A stretch of DNA of 32,094 bases, taken from the NCBI GenBank assembly GCA_033791545.1, contig JASJGL010000160.1:1-32094 (forward strand), read 5' to 3'. The position numbers and the translations under genes were made by a program. The first letter of the stretch is position 1. The number at the start of each line of letters is the position of its first letter. Under the pieces are notes generated by a model that worked only from the letters and a program-made list of their open reading frames with translations, had not been told where the DNA came from and did not search any database. The DNA comes from Antarcticimicrobium sp033791545. GTDB lineage: Bacteria; Pseudomonadota; Alphaproteobacteria; Rhodobacterales; Rhodobacteraceae. Positions 8,130 to 15,721 of this stretch are shown here, piece by piece.

Positions 8130-8230
8130 TTTCGGCTGCCCCCGTGATTGCCTGTATTTCGGATGCCCGGGCGGTCAAAAAACCGCAGCATCACGGGACT
8201 TCATGGTAACAGGATTCGCAACTCATGCGC

Positions 8231-8263
8231 AAGAGAACCGCAAGATGCTGTTGCGGTTCTCTT
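8231..8263 (-). terminator. 13-bp perfect hairpin between secG and pyrG
   Basis: AAGAGAACCGCAA (8231-8243) and TTGCGGTTCTCTT (8251-8263) pair perfectly around a 7-base loop, starting 22 bases after the secG stop codon. The minus-strand arm ends in CTCTT with no long U run, so it may be a weak terminator or an RNA-stabilising element that separates secG from pyrG expression. Confidence 0.6.
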
Positions 8264-8285
8264 CCCGTTTTCTAGGTGTAGTGGT

Positions 8286-8657
8286 TTAGTCGGCGCGCGG
8301 CACCAGCGGTGCGTTGTCTCCTGCGGCCGGGGGAAGCAGATCTTTGCCTGCTGGCAGCGCCGGGGCACTGTCGCCGGTGTCTTCCACGGCGGCGGGGGCG
8401 TTGCCCAACCGGTCGATCACCGAGGTGCCTGCCGATTTCTCGGCGGCGATGATGGTCATCAGGATCGAGGTGACGATAAAGCCCGCCGCCAGAACCCAAG
8501 TGACCCGGCCCAGCGCGGTTGCCGCCGCACGGCCGCTCATGGCGCCGCCACCTCCGCCGCCCATGCCCAGCCCACCGCCTTCGGAGCGTTGCAGCAATAC
8601 CACGGCGATCAGGCCGACGGCCAGGAGAAGGTGGATAATAAGGACGACGTTTTCCAT
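8286..8657 (-). CDS. secG: Preprotein translocase subunit SecG
   Basis: This 123-residue inner-membrane protein is the accessory subunit of the SecYEG channel. It has the expected two membrane segments, at about residues 4-22 (VVLIIHLLLAVGLIAVVLL) and 51-70 (VTWVLAAGFIVTSILMTIIA). They are joined by the conserved LLQRSEGGGLGMGGGGG loop. The tail after residue 75 is polar and Pro/Ala-rich, as in other alphaproteobacteria. It is transcribed away from the nitrile hydratase operon and toward pyrG. Confidence 0.96.
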   Translation of the reverse strand: MENVVLIIHLLLAVGLIAVVLLQRSEGGGLGMGGGGGGAMSGRAAATALGRVTWVLAAGFIVTSILMTIIAAEKSAGTSVIDRLGNAPAAVEDTGDSAPALPAGKDLLPPAAGDNAPLVPRAD

Positions 8658-8796
8658 GAGTTCCTGCAGCGCTTTCCCGGTGTCGCCGGGTGTGTAGGCA
8701 AGTTTGTCGCGGGGGGCAAGCAGTCAGTTTGACGATGGCGGCTCGCACGGCGCTGCGGACTGGACAAATCGGGGTGACCGGGGGCAATCTGTTGCC

Positions 8797-9426
8797 ATGC
8801 CACATGATCACCATGACCACGACCACGACGACCCGCATGCCCTGCTGCCGCCTGACCCGGCGCTGCGGGTGCGGGCGCTGGAAACCTTGTTGGCGCGCAA
8901 GGGGCTGATCGAGCCCGCCGCGCTGGACGAGATCATTGATACCTATCAGAATCGCATCGGCCCGCGGAACGGCGCGCAGGTGGTCGCCCGCGCCTGGGCC
9001 GATCCGGAGTTTCGCGCCGCCCTGCTGCAAGACGCGACGCCGGTGGTGGCCGATCTCGGCTTTTTCGGGCGTCAGGGCGAACATGTGATCGCGGTCGAGA
9101 ACACCGCCACACAGCACAATATGGTCGTTTGCACCCTGTGCAGTTGCTATCCGTGGCCGCTGCTGGGCATTCCGCCGGCGTGGTACAAATCCGATGCCTA
9201 CCGGTCGCGCGCGGTGCGCGAGCCGCGCAAGGTGCTGGCCGAATTCGGTGTCACCCTGCCAGACGAGACCGCCGTGCGGGTCTGGGATTCGACCGCCGAG
9301 GTTCGCTATCTGGTGATTCCCCGCCGCCCCGAGGGCACCGAGGGGATGGGCGTCGATGATCTGGCCCGTCTGGTGACCCGCGACAGCATGGTGGGCACCG
9401 GCGTGGCACGGAGCCCCAGCGCATGA
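8797..9426 (+). CDS. nthA: Nitrile hydratase alpha subunit, cobalt type
   Basis: With the beta subunit this 209-residue protein hydrates nitriles to amides. The metal site VCTLCSCYPW (residues 111-120) has Cys112, Cys115 and Cys117 as ligands; Thr113 marks the cobalt class, since iron enzymes have Ser there. Two of these cysteines are oxidised in known enzymes. Other family blocks are present: GPRNGAQVVARAWADPEFR, YRSRAVREPR, VWDSTAEVRYLVIPRRP and TRDSM. The N-terminus is unusually rich in His and Asp (HDHHDHDHDD, residues 3-12), which could bind metal. The ATG at 8797 starts this His-rich stretch; a longer in-frame extension upstream has no family similarity. The stop overlaps the beta gene (ATGA). 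Confidence 0.95.
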   Translation: MPHDHHDHDHDDPHALLPPDPALRVRALETLLARKGLIEPAALDEIIDTYQNRIGPRNGAQVVARAWADPEFRAALLQDATPVVADLGFFGRQGEHVIAVENTATQHNMVVCTLCSCYPWPLLGIPPAWYKSDAYRSRAVREPRKVLAEFGVTLPDETAVRVWDSTAEVRYLVIPRRPEGTEGMGVDDLARLVTRDSMVGTGVARSPSA

Positions 9427-10100
9427 CCCGCGTGCACGACATGGGCGGACGCTTTGGCGACGGCACGATCAATCCCGGCGCCCCCGACGATCCCGTCTTT
9501 GAACAGGACTGGCACGCGCGGGCCCTGGCGATGACCCTCGCCGCTGGCGCGCTGGGACAGTGGAATCTGGACATGTCGCGGCATGCGCGCGAGCGGTTGG
9601 CCCCAAAGGACTATGCCGGGTTCTCCTATTTCGAGAAATGGACCGCCGCCTTGGCCGATCTGCTGGTCGAGACCGGGGTGTTGAGCACGGACGATCTGCG
9701 CGGGCAGGGCGATGCGGGCCGCCATTTGCTGGCCGATCGGGCGCTCAAGGCGGAAAACGTTGCGGCGGCGTTTGCCAAGGGCGGGCCGACGGACCGGCCG
9801 TTTGACGCGGAGCCTGCCTTTGCCCCCGGCCAGCGGGTGCGCACGTTGCGCCCAGCCGCCAACCGGCTGGTCGATGGCGGCCACACCCGGCTGCCGGCCT
9901 ATGCCGCAGGGGCGGTGGGGGCCGTGCTGCGCTGTCATGGCGCACATGTGCTGCCCGACGCCCATGCCCACGGGCTGGGCGAGGCCCCCGAGCCGCTTTA
10001 CACGGTGGTGTTCCCGGCGGGCGAACTTTGGGCCGCGCCCGAGAATCCGCGCGACGAGGTCACCCTTGATCTGTGGCAATCCTATCTGGAGCCGGCATGA
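9423..10100 (+). CDS. nthB: Nitrile hydratase beta subunit
   Basis: This 225-residue partner of the alpha subunit completes the active-site pocket. The opening RVHDMGGRFGDGTINP is close to the invariant start of beta subunits (normally HDxGGxxGfGpv). The C-terminal SH3-like barrel is visible as AFAPGQRVRTLRPA through LPAYAAGAVGAVLRCHGAHVLPDAHAHG to LYTVVFPAGELW. The ATG overlaps the alpha stop and the TGA overlaps the activator ATG, so all three proteins should be made in step. Confidence 0.95.
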   Translation: MTRVHDMGGRFGDGTINPGAPDDPVFEQDWHARALAMTLAAGALGQWNLDMSRHARERLAPKDYAGFSYFEKWTAALADLLVETGVLSTDDLRGQGDAGRHLLADRALKAENVAAAFAKGGPTDRPFDAEPAFAPGQRVRTLRPAANRLVDGGHTRLPAYAAGAVGAVLRCHGAHVLPDAHAHGLGEAPEPLYTVVFPAGELWAAPENPRDEVTLDLWQSYLEPA

Positions 10101-10438
10101 GCGATCAAACCACCGGGGCCACATCCCCCGAACCCGTTTTCACCCAGCCTTGGCATGGGCAGGTCTTTGCGCTGACCGTCTCTCTGAACGAGGCGGGGCA
10201 TTTTGACTGGCCGGAGTGGACCGCGCGATTCTCGCAAACGCTGGCGCGCCGTGGGTTGGAAAAGCAGCTCGACGGCGGCGACGATTACTTCAACGCCTGG
10301 CTGGAAACACTCGAATCGCTGCTGGTGGATCTGGGGCAAACCGCACCGCAGGACGTGCAGAACCTGCGCGATGCCTGGGAGGCGGCCTATCTTGCGACCC
10401 CGCACGGGGATCCGGTGCATCTGCCCGACGGGGTGTGA
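10097..10438 (+). CDS. Nitrile hydratase activator (P14K-like accessory protein)
   Basis: This 113-residue protein resembles the N-terminal part of the beta subunit: PVFTQPWHGQVFALTVSLNE corresponds to PVFEQDWHARALAMTLAAG in the beta subunit. Such small proteins act as cobalt chaperones that exchange the alpha subunit (self-subunit swapping) in known Co-type enzymes. The tail GDPVHLPDGV lacks the Cys-rich end seen in iron-type activators, which fits the Co-type alpha motif. The ATG at 10097 overlaps the beta stop (ATGA). No amidase or aldoxime dehydratase gene lies next to the operon. Confidence 0.9.
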   Translation: MSDQTTGATSPEPVFTQPWHGQVFALTVSLNEAGHFDWPEWTARFSQTLARRGLEKQLDGGDDYFNAWLETLESLLVDLGQTAPQDVQNLRDAWEAAYLATPHGDPVHLPDGV

Positions 10439-10537
10439 TGGCCTGACGGGGGAGAGCGGAGCGGTGCTGACGAAATATCTGCGCGCCCCTTGGTTCGCGA
10501 GGCGCCCGGCGCTCGTGCCGCTCTAGGTGTCGCCGCT

Positions 10538-10933
10538 CTACTCGTCGATATCGTCGATATCGGCTTGGCCCGACAGTTGACGGCGCACATGGCTCCAGCC
10601 CAGCCCGATCCCCAGAACCGCCGACAGCGCCAGTATGCCCAGCCATACGTTCAGGTCGCGGTTGCTCAGGGCCAGCAGCCCAACATCCGTCAGCACCCAA
10701 AGCAGCGCCAGCACCACTGAGAGGACCAGAAACATTCCGATTCCCCCGATCGAGCGCAGGGTCGCACGCAGGTAAACGATGTAGCCGATCATCAGGACCA
10801 GCCCCATCAGCACGGTCAAAGAGAGAAACGAGCTGTAATTTGCCATCGACCAGCGAACATAGTTCCACTGGGTCGGGTTGTAGGTCAGCGCAATCAGGAT
10901 AAAGGCAAACATCCAGCGCAGAAACAGGCCCAT
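10538..10933 (-). CDS. Small four-helix inner-membrane protein, DUF6524-like
   Basis: This 131-residue protein has about four membrane segments (near residues 5-17, 32-53, 64-84 and 97-112) and an acidic tail (ADIDDIDE). The motif LTYNPTQWNYVRW near residues 16-28 is what suggests the DUF6524 family, common in Rhodobacterales; this name is from memory and not certain. Function is unknown. It is transcribed divergently from purA with about 155 bases between them. Confidence 0.8.
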   Translation of the reverse strand: MGLFLRWMFAFILIALTYNPTQWNYVRWSMANYSSFLSLTVLMGLVLMIGYIVYLRATLRSIGGIGMFLVLSVVLALLWVLTDVGLLALSNRDLNVWLGILALSAVLGIGLGWSHVRRQLSGQADIDDIDE

Positions 10934-11088
10934 CGCTCTATCCCGTCAGTGTTGAGGTGGACGTAAAGTTGACCAAAGCGGGGGCCGTTGTCCAGCCCCA
11001 AGCGCTGCTGCGTCGAAATACCGGTTTTCCTGCGGCCTTGGCACCGCTATACCGACGCGGGTTTGAACAACGCAGCTAAGGACCGGAT

Positions 11089-12381
11089 ATGGCCAATGTC
11101 GTCGTGGTCGGCGCCCAGTGGGGCGACGAAGGAAAAGGCAAGATCGTTGACTGGCTCAGCGAACGTGCCGATGTGATCGCGCGGTTTCAGGGCGGGCATA
11201 ACGCAGGCCATACGCTGGTCGTTGATGGCGAGGTCTTCAAGCTGAACGCGCTGCCGTCCGGCGTGGTGCGTGGCGGCAAGCTCAGCGTGATCGGCAACGG
11301 CGTGGTGCTGGACCCTTGGCATCTGGTGAACGAGATCGAGAAGATTCGCGAACAGGGCGTGGTGATCACCCCCGAGACGCTGATGATCGCCGAGAACACG
11401 CCGCTGATTCTGCCGTTTCATGGCGAGTTGGATCGCGCGCGTGAGGCGCAGAACGGTGTTGCCAAGATCGGCACCACCGGGCGCGGCATCGGGCCGTGCT
11501 ATGAGGACAAGGTTGGCCGCCGCGCAATCCGCGTCGCCGATCTGGCCGACAAGGCCACGCTTGAACTGCGGGTGGACCGCGCGCTGGTGCATCACAACGC
11601 CCTGCGCTCTGGTCTGGGGCAGGAGCCGATCGACCGGGATGCGCTGATCGCGATGTTGAACGAGATCGCGCCCGAGATCCTGCAATACGCCGCCCCGGTC
11701 TGGAAGGTGCTGAACGAGAAGCGCCGCGCCGGCAAACGCATCCTGTTTGAGGGGGCGCAGGGCGCGCTGTTGGACATCGACTTCGGGACCTATCCCTTTG
11801 TCACCTCGTCCAACGTGATCGCCGGTCAGGCCGCCACCGGCACCGGCATCGGGCCGGGGGCAATCGATTTCGTCCTTGGCATCGTCAAGGCCTATACCAC
11901 CCGCGTGGGCGAAGGCCCGTTCCCGACCGAGCTCGACGATGACGATGGCCAGCGTCTGGGCGAGCGGGGCCATGAGTTCGGCACCGTGACCGGCCGCAAG
12001 CGCCGCTGCGGCTGGTTCGACGCCGCGCTGGTGCGCCAGACCTGCGCCGTTTCCGGGGTCAACGGCATCGCCCTGACCAAGCTTGATGTGCTGGACGGGT
12101 TCGAGACGCTCAAGATCTGCATCGGCTATGATCTCGACGGCAAACAGCTGGATTACCTGCCGACGGCGGCCGACCAACAGGCCCGCTGCGTGCCGATCTA
12201 CGAAGAGGTGCCGGGCTGGAGCGAATCGACCGAAGGGGCGCGTTCGTGGAACGATCTGCCGGCGAACGCGATCAAATACGTGCGCCATATCGAAGAGCTG
12301 ATCCAGTGCCCGGTCGCACTGCTGTCCACCTCGCCCGAGCGCGAGGATACCATCCTCGTCACCGATCCCTTTGCTGATTGA
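11089..12381 (+). CDS. purA: Adenylosuccinate synthetase
   Basis: This 430-residue cytosolic enzyme joins IMP and aspartate using GTP, the first committed step to AMP. The catalytic loop WGDEGKGK (residues 11-18, with Asp13) and GGHNAGHT (with His41) are intact, as are GTTGRGIGPCYEDK and the C-terminal VGEGPFPTEL and TGRKRRCGWFD blocks. Length is typical. An AAGGA ribosome site precedes the ATG. A DUF2842 gene follows after 10 bases, probably in the same transcript. Confidence 0.98.
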   Translation: MANVVVVGAQWGDEGKGKIVDWLSERADVIARFQGGHNAGHTLVVDGEVFKLNALPSGVVRGGKLSVIGNGVVLDPWHLVNEIEKIREQGVVITPETLMIAENTPLILPFHGELDRAREAQNGVAKIGTTGRGIGPCYEDKVGRRAIRVADLADKATLELRVDRALVHHNALRSGLGQEPIDRDALIAMLNEIAPEILQYAAPVWKVLNEKRRAGKRILFEGAQGALLDIDFGTYPFVTSSNVIAGQAATGTGIGPGAIDFVLGIVKAYTTRVGEGPFPTELDDDDGQRLGERGHEFGTVTGRKRRCGWFDAALVRQTCAVSGVNGIALTKLDVLDGFETLKICIGYDLDGKQLDYLPTAADQQARCVPIYEEVPGWSESTEGARSWNDLPANAIKYVRHIEELIQCPVALLSTSPEREDTILVTDPFAD

Positions 12382-12391
12382 GGCCGCCCAG

Positions 12392-12634
12392 ATGTCCGAC
12401 ACCCCCCGTCTCAGCTACAAGGCCCGCCGCCGTTGGTCTCTGGTGATTCTGCTGGTCGGGATGCCGGCCTATATCGTGGCCGCGGTCACGGTGGTGAACT
12501 GGCTCGAGCGGCCCTCGATTCTGGTCGAGCTGATCATCTATGTGGTGCTCGGCCTGCTCTGGGCGCTGCCGTTCAAGTTCATCTTTCGCGGCGTCGGTCA
12601 GGCCGACCCGGATGCGACCAAGGACGAGCAGTGA
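12392..12634 (+). CDS. DUF2842 family membrane protein
   Basis: This 80-residue protein has two membrane helices, at about residues 15-37 and 45-66, and the family motif SYKARRRWSLVILLVGMPAY. The ending LPFKFIFRGVGQADPD is also typical of the family, which is restricted to alphaproteobacteria and has no known function. The ATG at 12392 is the best start; a TTG 7 codons upstream lies inside the end of purA. The close spacing to purA suggests co-transcription. Confidence 0.88.
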   Translation: MSDTPRLSYKARRRWSLVILLVGMPAYIVAAVTVVNWLERPSILVELIIYVVLGLLWALPFKFIFRGVGQADPDATKDEQ

Positions 12635-12672
12635 TCAAGATCGCTCCGTGATCAAGAACGCGCCCTGATACG

Positions 12673-12704
12673 CCACGCGCCGTCCCGACCGGGGCGGCGC
12701 GTGG
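12673..12704 (+). terminator. Strong hairpin after the purA-DUF2842 unit (first of two)
   Basis: CCACGCGCCG (12673-12682) and CGGCGCGTGG (12695-12704) pair perfectly, and the stem continues by a T/G wobble and CCC/GGG to a GACC loop, about 14 bp in all. There is no U tract, so it is terminator-like but possibly only an RNA-stabilising structure. Confidence 0.5.
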
Positions 12705-12705
12705 C

Positions 12706-12734
12706 CGTTCGGACCCGCTGTGCGGGACCGAACG
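12706..12734 (+). terminator. Second adjacent hairpin after purA-DUF2842
   Basis: CGTTCGG-A-CCCGC (12706-12718) and GCGGG-A-CCGAACG (12722-12734) form a 12-bp stem with one A/A mismatch and a TGT loop, one base after the previous hairpin. No U tract follows. Confidence 0.5.
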
Positions 12735-13029
12735 CCAAACGGATTGCCTCCAACGGATCGAATGGCCCTAGGTGGCCTGCGTCCGCCTCCTTTTCCCTAT
12801 CCTTTGCCCGGACCACACCGCTGTTTGTCCCCGATGCGCGGCGCGGCGCCGGTTTTCTACATTTGCGGCGGCATTATTGCTCACGCGCCTTTCACATACA
12901 GTTGATTGCGTGCAACACTCGTTGCGGGTTCGGGATGAACGACTACATATCCGAACGGGACACACGCTTCGGGAAAAGCTTGGGGCGCGGGTTTCGAATC
13001 AACGCACGCTTTGACAAGGAGGCAAGCAG
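12735..13029. other. Intergenic leader region of the DegP-type protease gene
   Basis: These 295 bases have no convincing gene. They contain one copy of a 15-bp direct repeat (12945-12959) and a small inverted repeat GCAAC/GTTGC at 12912-12925, and they end with the ribosome site at 13016. The protease promoter should lie here, but no clear -35/-10 pair was identified. Confidence 0.55.
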
Positions 13030-13062
13030 TTGCAGCCAAAGGCACTCACATATCCGAACGGG
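12945..13062 (+). repeat. 15-bp exact direct repeat around the DegP start
   Basis: ACATATCCGAACGGG occurs at 12945-12959 and again at 13048-13062, 103 bp apart. The first copy is in the leader and the second inside the first codons of the protease gene. Confidence 0.7.
13016..13022 (+). promoter_or_regulatory. Ribosome binding site that fixes a TTG start
   Basis: AAGGAGG (13016-13022) is a near-perfect Shine-Dalgarno sequence placed 7 bases before TTG at 13030. The next in-frame ATG (13084) has no ribosome site, so TTG is the likely start of the protease. Confidence 0.8.
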
Positions 13063-14511
13063 CAGGCCGGCCCGATCACCCGTATGCGGCTGATCGGACT
13101 GACCGTTTTGACCATGATCTTTGTGCTGGCGCAGGTGGCGCTTGCCCAGGCCAGGCCCGAGAGCCTCGCGCCGCTGGCCGAAAAGATCAGCCCGGCGGTC
13201 GTCAACATCACCACCACGACACTTGTCGAGGGCCGCACCGGCCCTCAGGGCATCGTTCCCGATGGCTCCCCCTTTGAGGATTTCTTCAAGGAGTTTCAGG
13301 ACCGCAACGGGAACAAGGGCAAAGATCGTCCGCGGCGCTCCACGGCGCTGGGCTCGGGCTTTGTCATTTCCGAAGATGGCTATGTGGTCACCAACAACCA
13401 CGTGATTGAAGGCGCTGACGAAATCCAGATCGAATTCTTCGATGGCGAAGAAATGAAGGCCGAAGTCGTCGGCACCGACCCCAACACCGATATCGCGCTG
13501 CTTAAGGTCAAGGCGGACAAACCGCTCGCCTTTGTGCCCTTTGGCGACAGCGATACCGCCCGCGTGGGCGATTGGGTCATGGCCATGGGCAACCCGCTGG
13601 GGCAGGGGTTCTCTGTCACCGTCGGCATCGTTTCGGCCCGCAACCGGGCGCTGAGCGGCACCTATGACGACTACATCCAGACTGACGCGGCGATCAACCG
13701 GGGCAACTCGGGCGGACCGCTGTTCAATCTGGAGGGTGAGGTGATCGGCGTGAACACCGCGATCCTCAGCCCCAATGGCGGCTCGATCGGGATCGGCTTC
13801 TCGATGGCCTCGAACGTGGTCAGCAAGGTCGCGGCGCAACTGCGCGAATATGGCGAGACCCGTCGCGGCTGGCTGGGCGTGCGGATCCAGGACGTGACCG
13901 ATGACGTGGCCGAGGCGATCAATCTCGCCAAAGCCGAAGGCGCGTTGGTCACCGATGTGCCCGAGGGCCCCGCGATGGAAGCGGGCCTGATGTCGGGCGA
14001 CGTGATCATCAGCTTTGACGGCAAGGACGTGAAGGACACCCGTGGTCTGGTCAAACAGGTCGGCAATACCACCGTCGGCAAGGCCGTGCGTGTGGTGGTG
14101 TTCCGCGAGGGGGCCACAAAGACCCTGTTGGTCACACTTGGCCGCCGTGAAGAGGCCGAACGCGCCGTACCCGCAGCAATGGATGGGGGCGATGTTCCGG
14201 AGCCGAGCAAGACCGAGCTTTTGGGCCTGACCCTGACCCCGCCCACCGACGAGATGCGCAAGGAGTTGAGCATTCCCGACGGTATGGAGGGGCTGGTCGT
14301 GATGAACGTGGACGAAGCCAGCGAAGCCTTTGAAAAGGGGCTGCGCGCCGGGGATCTGATCACCGAGGCCGGCCAGCAGAAGGTCACGTCGAGCGCCGAT
14401 CTTGAAGAGCGCATCGCGGCGGCAAAGGAAGCCGGGCGCAAATCGCTGCTGCTGCTGATCCGCCGCGCTGGGGAGCCGCGCTTTGTCGCGCTGGGCCTCG
14501 GCACTGACTGA
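13030..14511 (+). CDS. degP: DegP/HtrA-type periplasmic serine protease
   Basis: This 493-residue protein degrades and refolds damaged envelope proteins. A hydrophobic signal segment (MRLIGLTVLTMIFVLAQVALAQA) follows a short N-terminal extension given by the TTG start. The protease domain has the full triad: His124 (TNNHVIEG), Asp154 (PNTDIALL) and Ser227 (RGNSGGPLFN). Two PDZ domains follow, at about residues 280-370 (RRGWLGVRIQDVT onward) and 395-490. The domain set matches DegP/DegQ. It stands alone in its unit with a strong terminator 36 bases after the stop codon. Envelope-stress control is expected from the family, but no specific promoter was recognised. Confidence 0.95.
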   Translation: MQPKALTYPNGQAGPITRMRLIGLTVLTMIFVLAQVALAQARPESLAPLAEKISPAVVNITTTTLVEGRTGPQGIVPDGSPFEDFFKEFQDRNGNKGKDRPRRSTALGSGFVISEDGYVVTNNHVIEGADEIQIEFFDGEEMKAEVVGTDPNTDIALLKVKADKPLAFVPFGDSDTARVGDWVMAMGNPLGQGFSVTVGIVSARNRALSGTYDDYIQTDAAINRGNSGGPLFNLEGEVIGVNTAILSPNGGSIGIGFSMASNVVSKVAAQLREYGETRRGWLGVRIQDVTDDVAEAINLAKAEGALVTDVPEGPAMEAGLMSGDVIISFDGKDVKDTRGLVKQVGNTTVGKAVRVVVFREGATKTLLVTLGRREEAERAVPAAMDGGDVPEPSKTELLGLTLTPPTDEMRKELSIPDGMEGLVVMNVDEASEAFEKGLRAGDLITEAGQQKVTSSADLEERIAAAKEAGRKSLLLLIRRAGEPRFVALGLGTD

Positions 14512-14547
14512 TCGTACTACAGACTGATCGCACCATACATTCTGGGG

Positions 14548-14576
14548 AAAGGCCGGGCGCATAGCCCGGCCTTTTT
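14548..14576 (+). terminator. Intrinsic terminator of the DegP-type gene
   Basis: AAAGGCCGGGC (14548-14558) and GCCCGGCCTTT (14564-14574) pair perfectly around a 5-base loop, and the U tract extends to 14576. This is a textbook rho-independent terminator. Confidence 0.92.
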
Positions 14577-14848
14577 CGTTGTGCGCCGTTCCTTTCCGCA
14601 AGACTCAAGACGGGGAGAGGAAGGGGCCGTTGCGCGGCGATGGAGCGGTGCGGCAGGCCGCTTCTGCGGCCCTTCTCAGGGGCGCGTCAGGGCGATCACG
14701 GGGCGGGACATGGACCGATGAGCAGGTCCGCGATCCACCCGGAAACGCCAAGCCGGTTGCCAAGTTGCCTTGATCGGGGAACACTGGTTCAAGGGTTCGC
14801 TCCCCGGGGATGTCCGCTTTGAAGCGTAACCCCTTGAAAGGTAATGAT
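14577..14848. other. Intergenic region before the orphan gene
   Basis: These 272 bases contain a small hairpin (GGCCGC 14656-14661 with GCGGCC 14666-14671) and a longer one in the presumed leader (CGGGGA 14775-14780 with TCCCCG 14801-14806). A TTGCCA at about 14757 could be a -35 element, but no good -10 was found. No gene was recognised. Confidence 0.5.
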
Positions 14849-15481
14849 ATGGTCAATGAGTATTTGAGAACTGAGCGTATTCCAAAAGGCTATGCCGCCA
14901 CTGATGTGCTGAAAACCTTCGGCTGGCCCAAGCCACTACACCAGAAAATCGTCAAGAAAGGCTATAACGCGAAATACCGGAAAATCGCGCCGACGGCCGA
15001 CACGGTTCTGAGCGCGCCGACAGATTTCAACTTTCCGCGCATGAACCCAAAGCAGTTCGCCGATTTCAAGAAAAAGCTTGGCGAACTCAGCGGGATATAC
15101 GGGGAACTGACCAATTTTCGCGAACAATGCGAATATGAGCTCAAACGGCACAAGGCCAGCGTGAAAAAGATCGAGGAAGCCAGCAAGCGCTACAGCAAAC
15201 ACATAGAGAATGCGAACAAGCTGGCGAAACGCTGTGTTGACGATCTGAAGGCCTGCGGTATTCAAAGCCCGACGTTGCAGTATTCCGAGCGGCAGGCGCA
15301 AATCTGGTTGGATCAGATCCATCAACTCAAGAAGAAGCACAAGGACGACATGATCCCCGAAGGCGGACGCGAAACGCTTCGGCTACAGATCAAGGATGCG
15401 AAAAAGGGTCAGACCGGTGTGTTGAAGGACATCCTGGCCCAGATCGCCCGCATCGCAGGCGCCGCGGTGGTCATGCCCTAA
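14849..15481 (+). CDS. Orphan lysine-rich coiled-coil protein of unknown function
   Basis: This 210-residue soluble protein was not recognised. It is basic and lysine-rich, with long helical, heptad-like stretches at about residues 65-125 (FADFKKKLGELSGIYGELTN onward) and 150-180. It has no signal peptide or membrane segment. The ATG at 14849 follows an AAAGG site by 7 bases and fits better than the in-frame ATG at 14810. Base composition and codon use are visibly more AT-rich than in all neighbours (many AAA, AAT and ATA-type codons), which suggests recent horizontal acquisition. It converges on the minus-strand terminator at 15551-15578. Confidence 0.75.
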   Translation: MVNEYLRTERIPKGYAATDVLKTFGWPKPLHQKIVKKGYNAKYRKIAPTADTVLSAPTDFNFPRMNPKQFADFKKKLGELSGIYGELTNFREQCEYELKRHKASVKKIEEASKRYSKHIENANKLAKRCVDDLKACGIQSPTLQYSERQAQIWLDQIHQLKKKHKDDMIPEGGRETLRLQIKDAKKGQTGVLKDILAQIARIAGAAVVMP

Positions 15482-15542
15482 CGATTGGCCCGGTCGGGTC
15501 GGAACGACGGATCTCGACCGAAAAAAACGAACACGCCCCCCC

Positions 15543-15578
15543 AAAAAAAACGAGCCATGTGTTGGGGCACATGGCTCG
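15543..15578 (-). terminator. Strong minus-strand intrinsic terminator
   Basis: CGAGCCATGTG (15551-15561) and CACATGGCTCG (15568-15578) form a perfect 11-bp stem with a 6-base loop. On the minus strand it is followed directly by eight U residues (15550-15543). It lies 200 bases after the stop codon of the Crp-like gene, further than usual. Confidence 0.93.
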
Positions 15579-15668
15579 CACTCAACCGGCCGGAAAAATA
15601 CTGGATGGGCAGCCGGTCGCTGTCTTGGCGGAAAGACCGGGAGACTGACCTTGGGGGGACAGGCTCTT
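15543..15668 (-). ncRNA. Candidate small RNA downstream of the Crp-like regulator gene
   Basis: A minus-strand RNA is proposed from a -10-like TATACC (15680-15675), with start near 15668, to the T8 tract at 15550-15543. The predicted 125-nt RNA holds a small hairpin (GTCTT 15622-15626 with AAGAC 15633-15637), a second (ACCGGC 15585-15590 with GCCGGT 15612-15617) and the terminator hairpin. It starts with a C-rich single-stranded stretch. It could instead be only the 3' untranslated region of the regulator mRNA. Confidence 0.4.
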
Positions 15669-15721
15669 TCGGTCGGTATATCCCGCCATGCGTCTACCTC
15701 GCAGAGTCTCGAGGCGGCGTA

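Noticed and set aside
11039..11056. TTGGCACCGCTATACC before purA considered as a sigma-54 promoter
   Set aside because: It has TGGCAC but lacks the TTGC element at the required spacing.
12772..13014. An 80-codon open frame in the leader of the DegP gene
   Set aside because: There is no ribosome site, the composition looks random, and it runs into the protease ribosome-site region.
12943..14601. A 552-codon open frame antisense to the DegP-type gene
   Set aside because: The protease has a full catalytic triad and PDZ domains on the plus strand; the antisense frame has no recognisable features.
14793..14804. GGGTTCGCTCCC, which resembles a tRNA T-arm
   Set aside because: No acceptor, anticodon or D-arm could be placed around it, so it is not a tRNA and a remnant cannot be supported.
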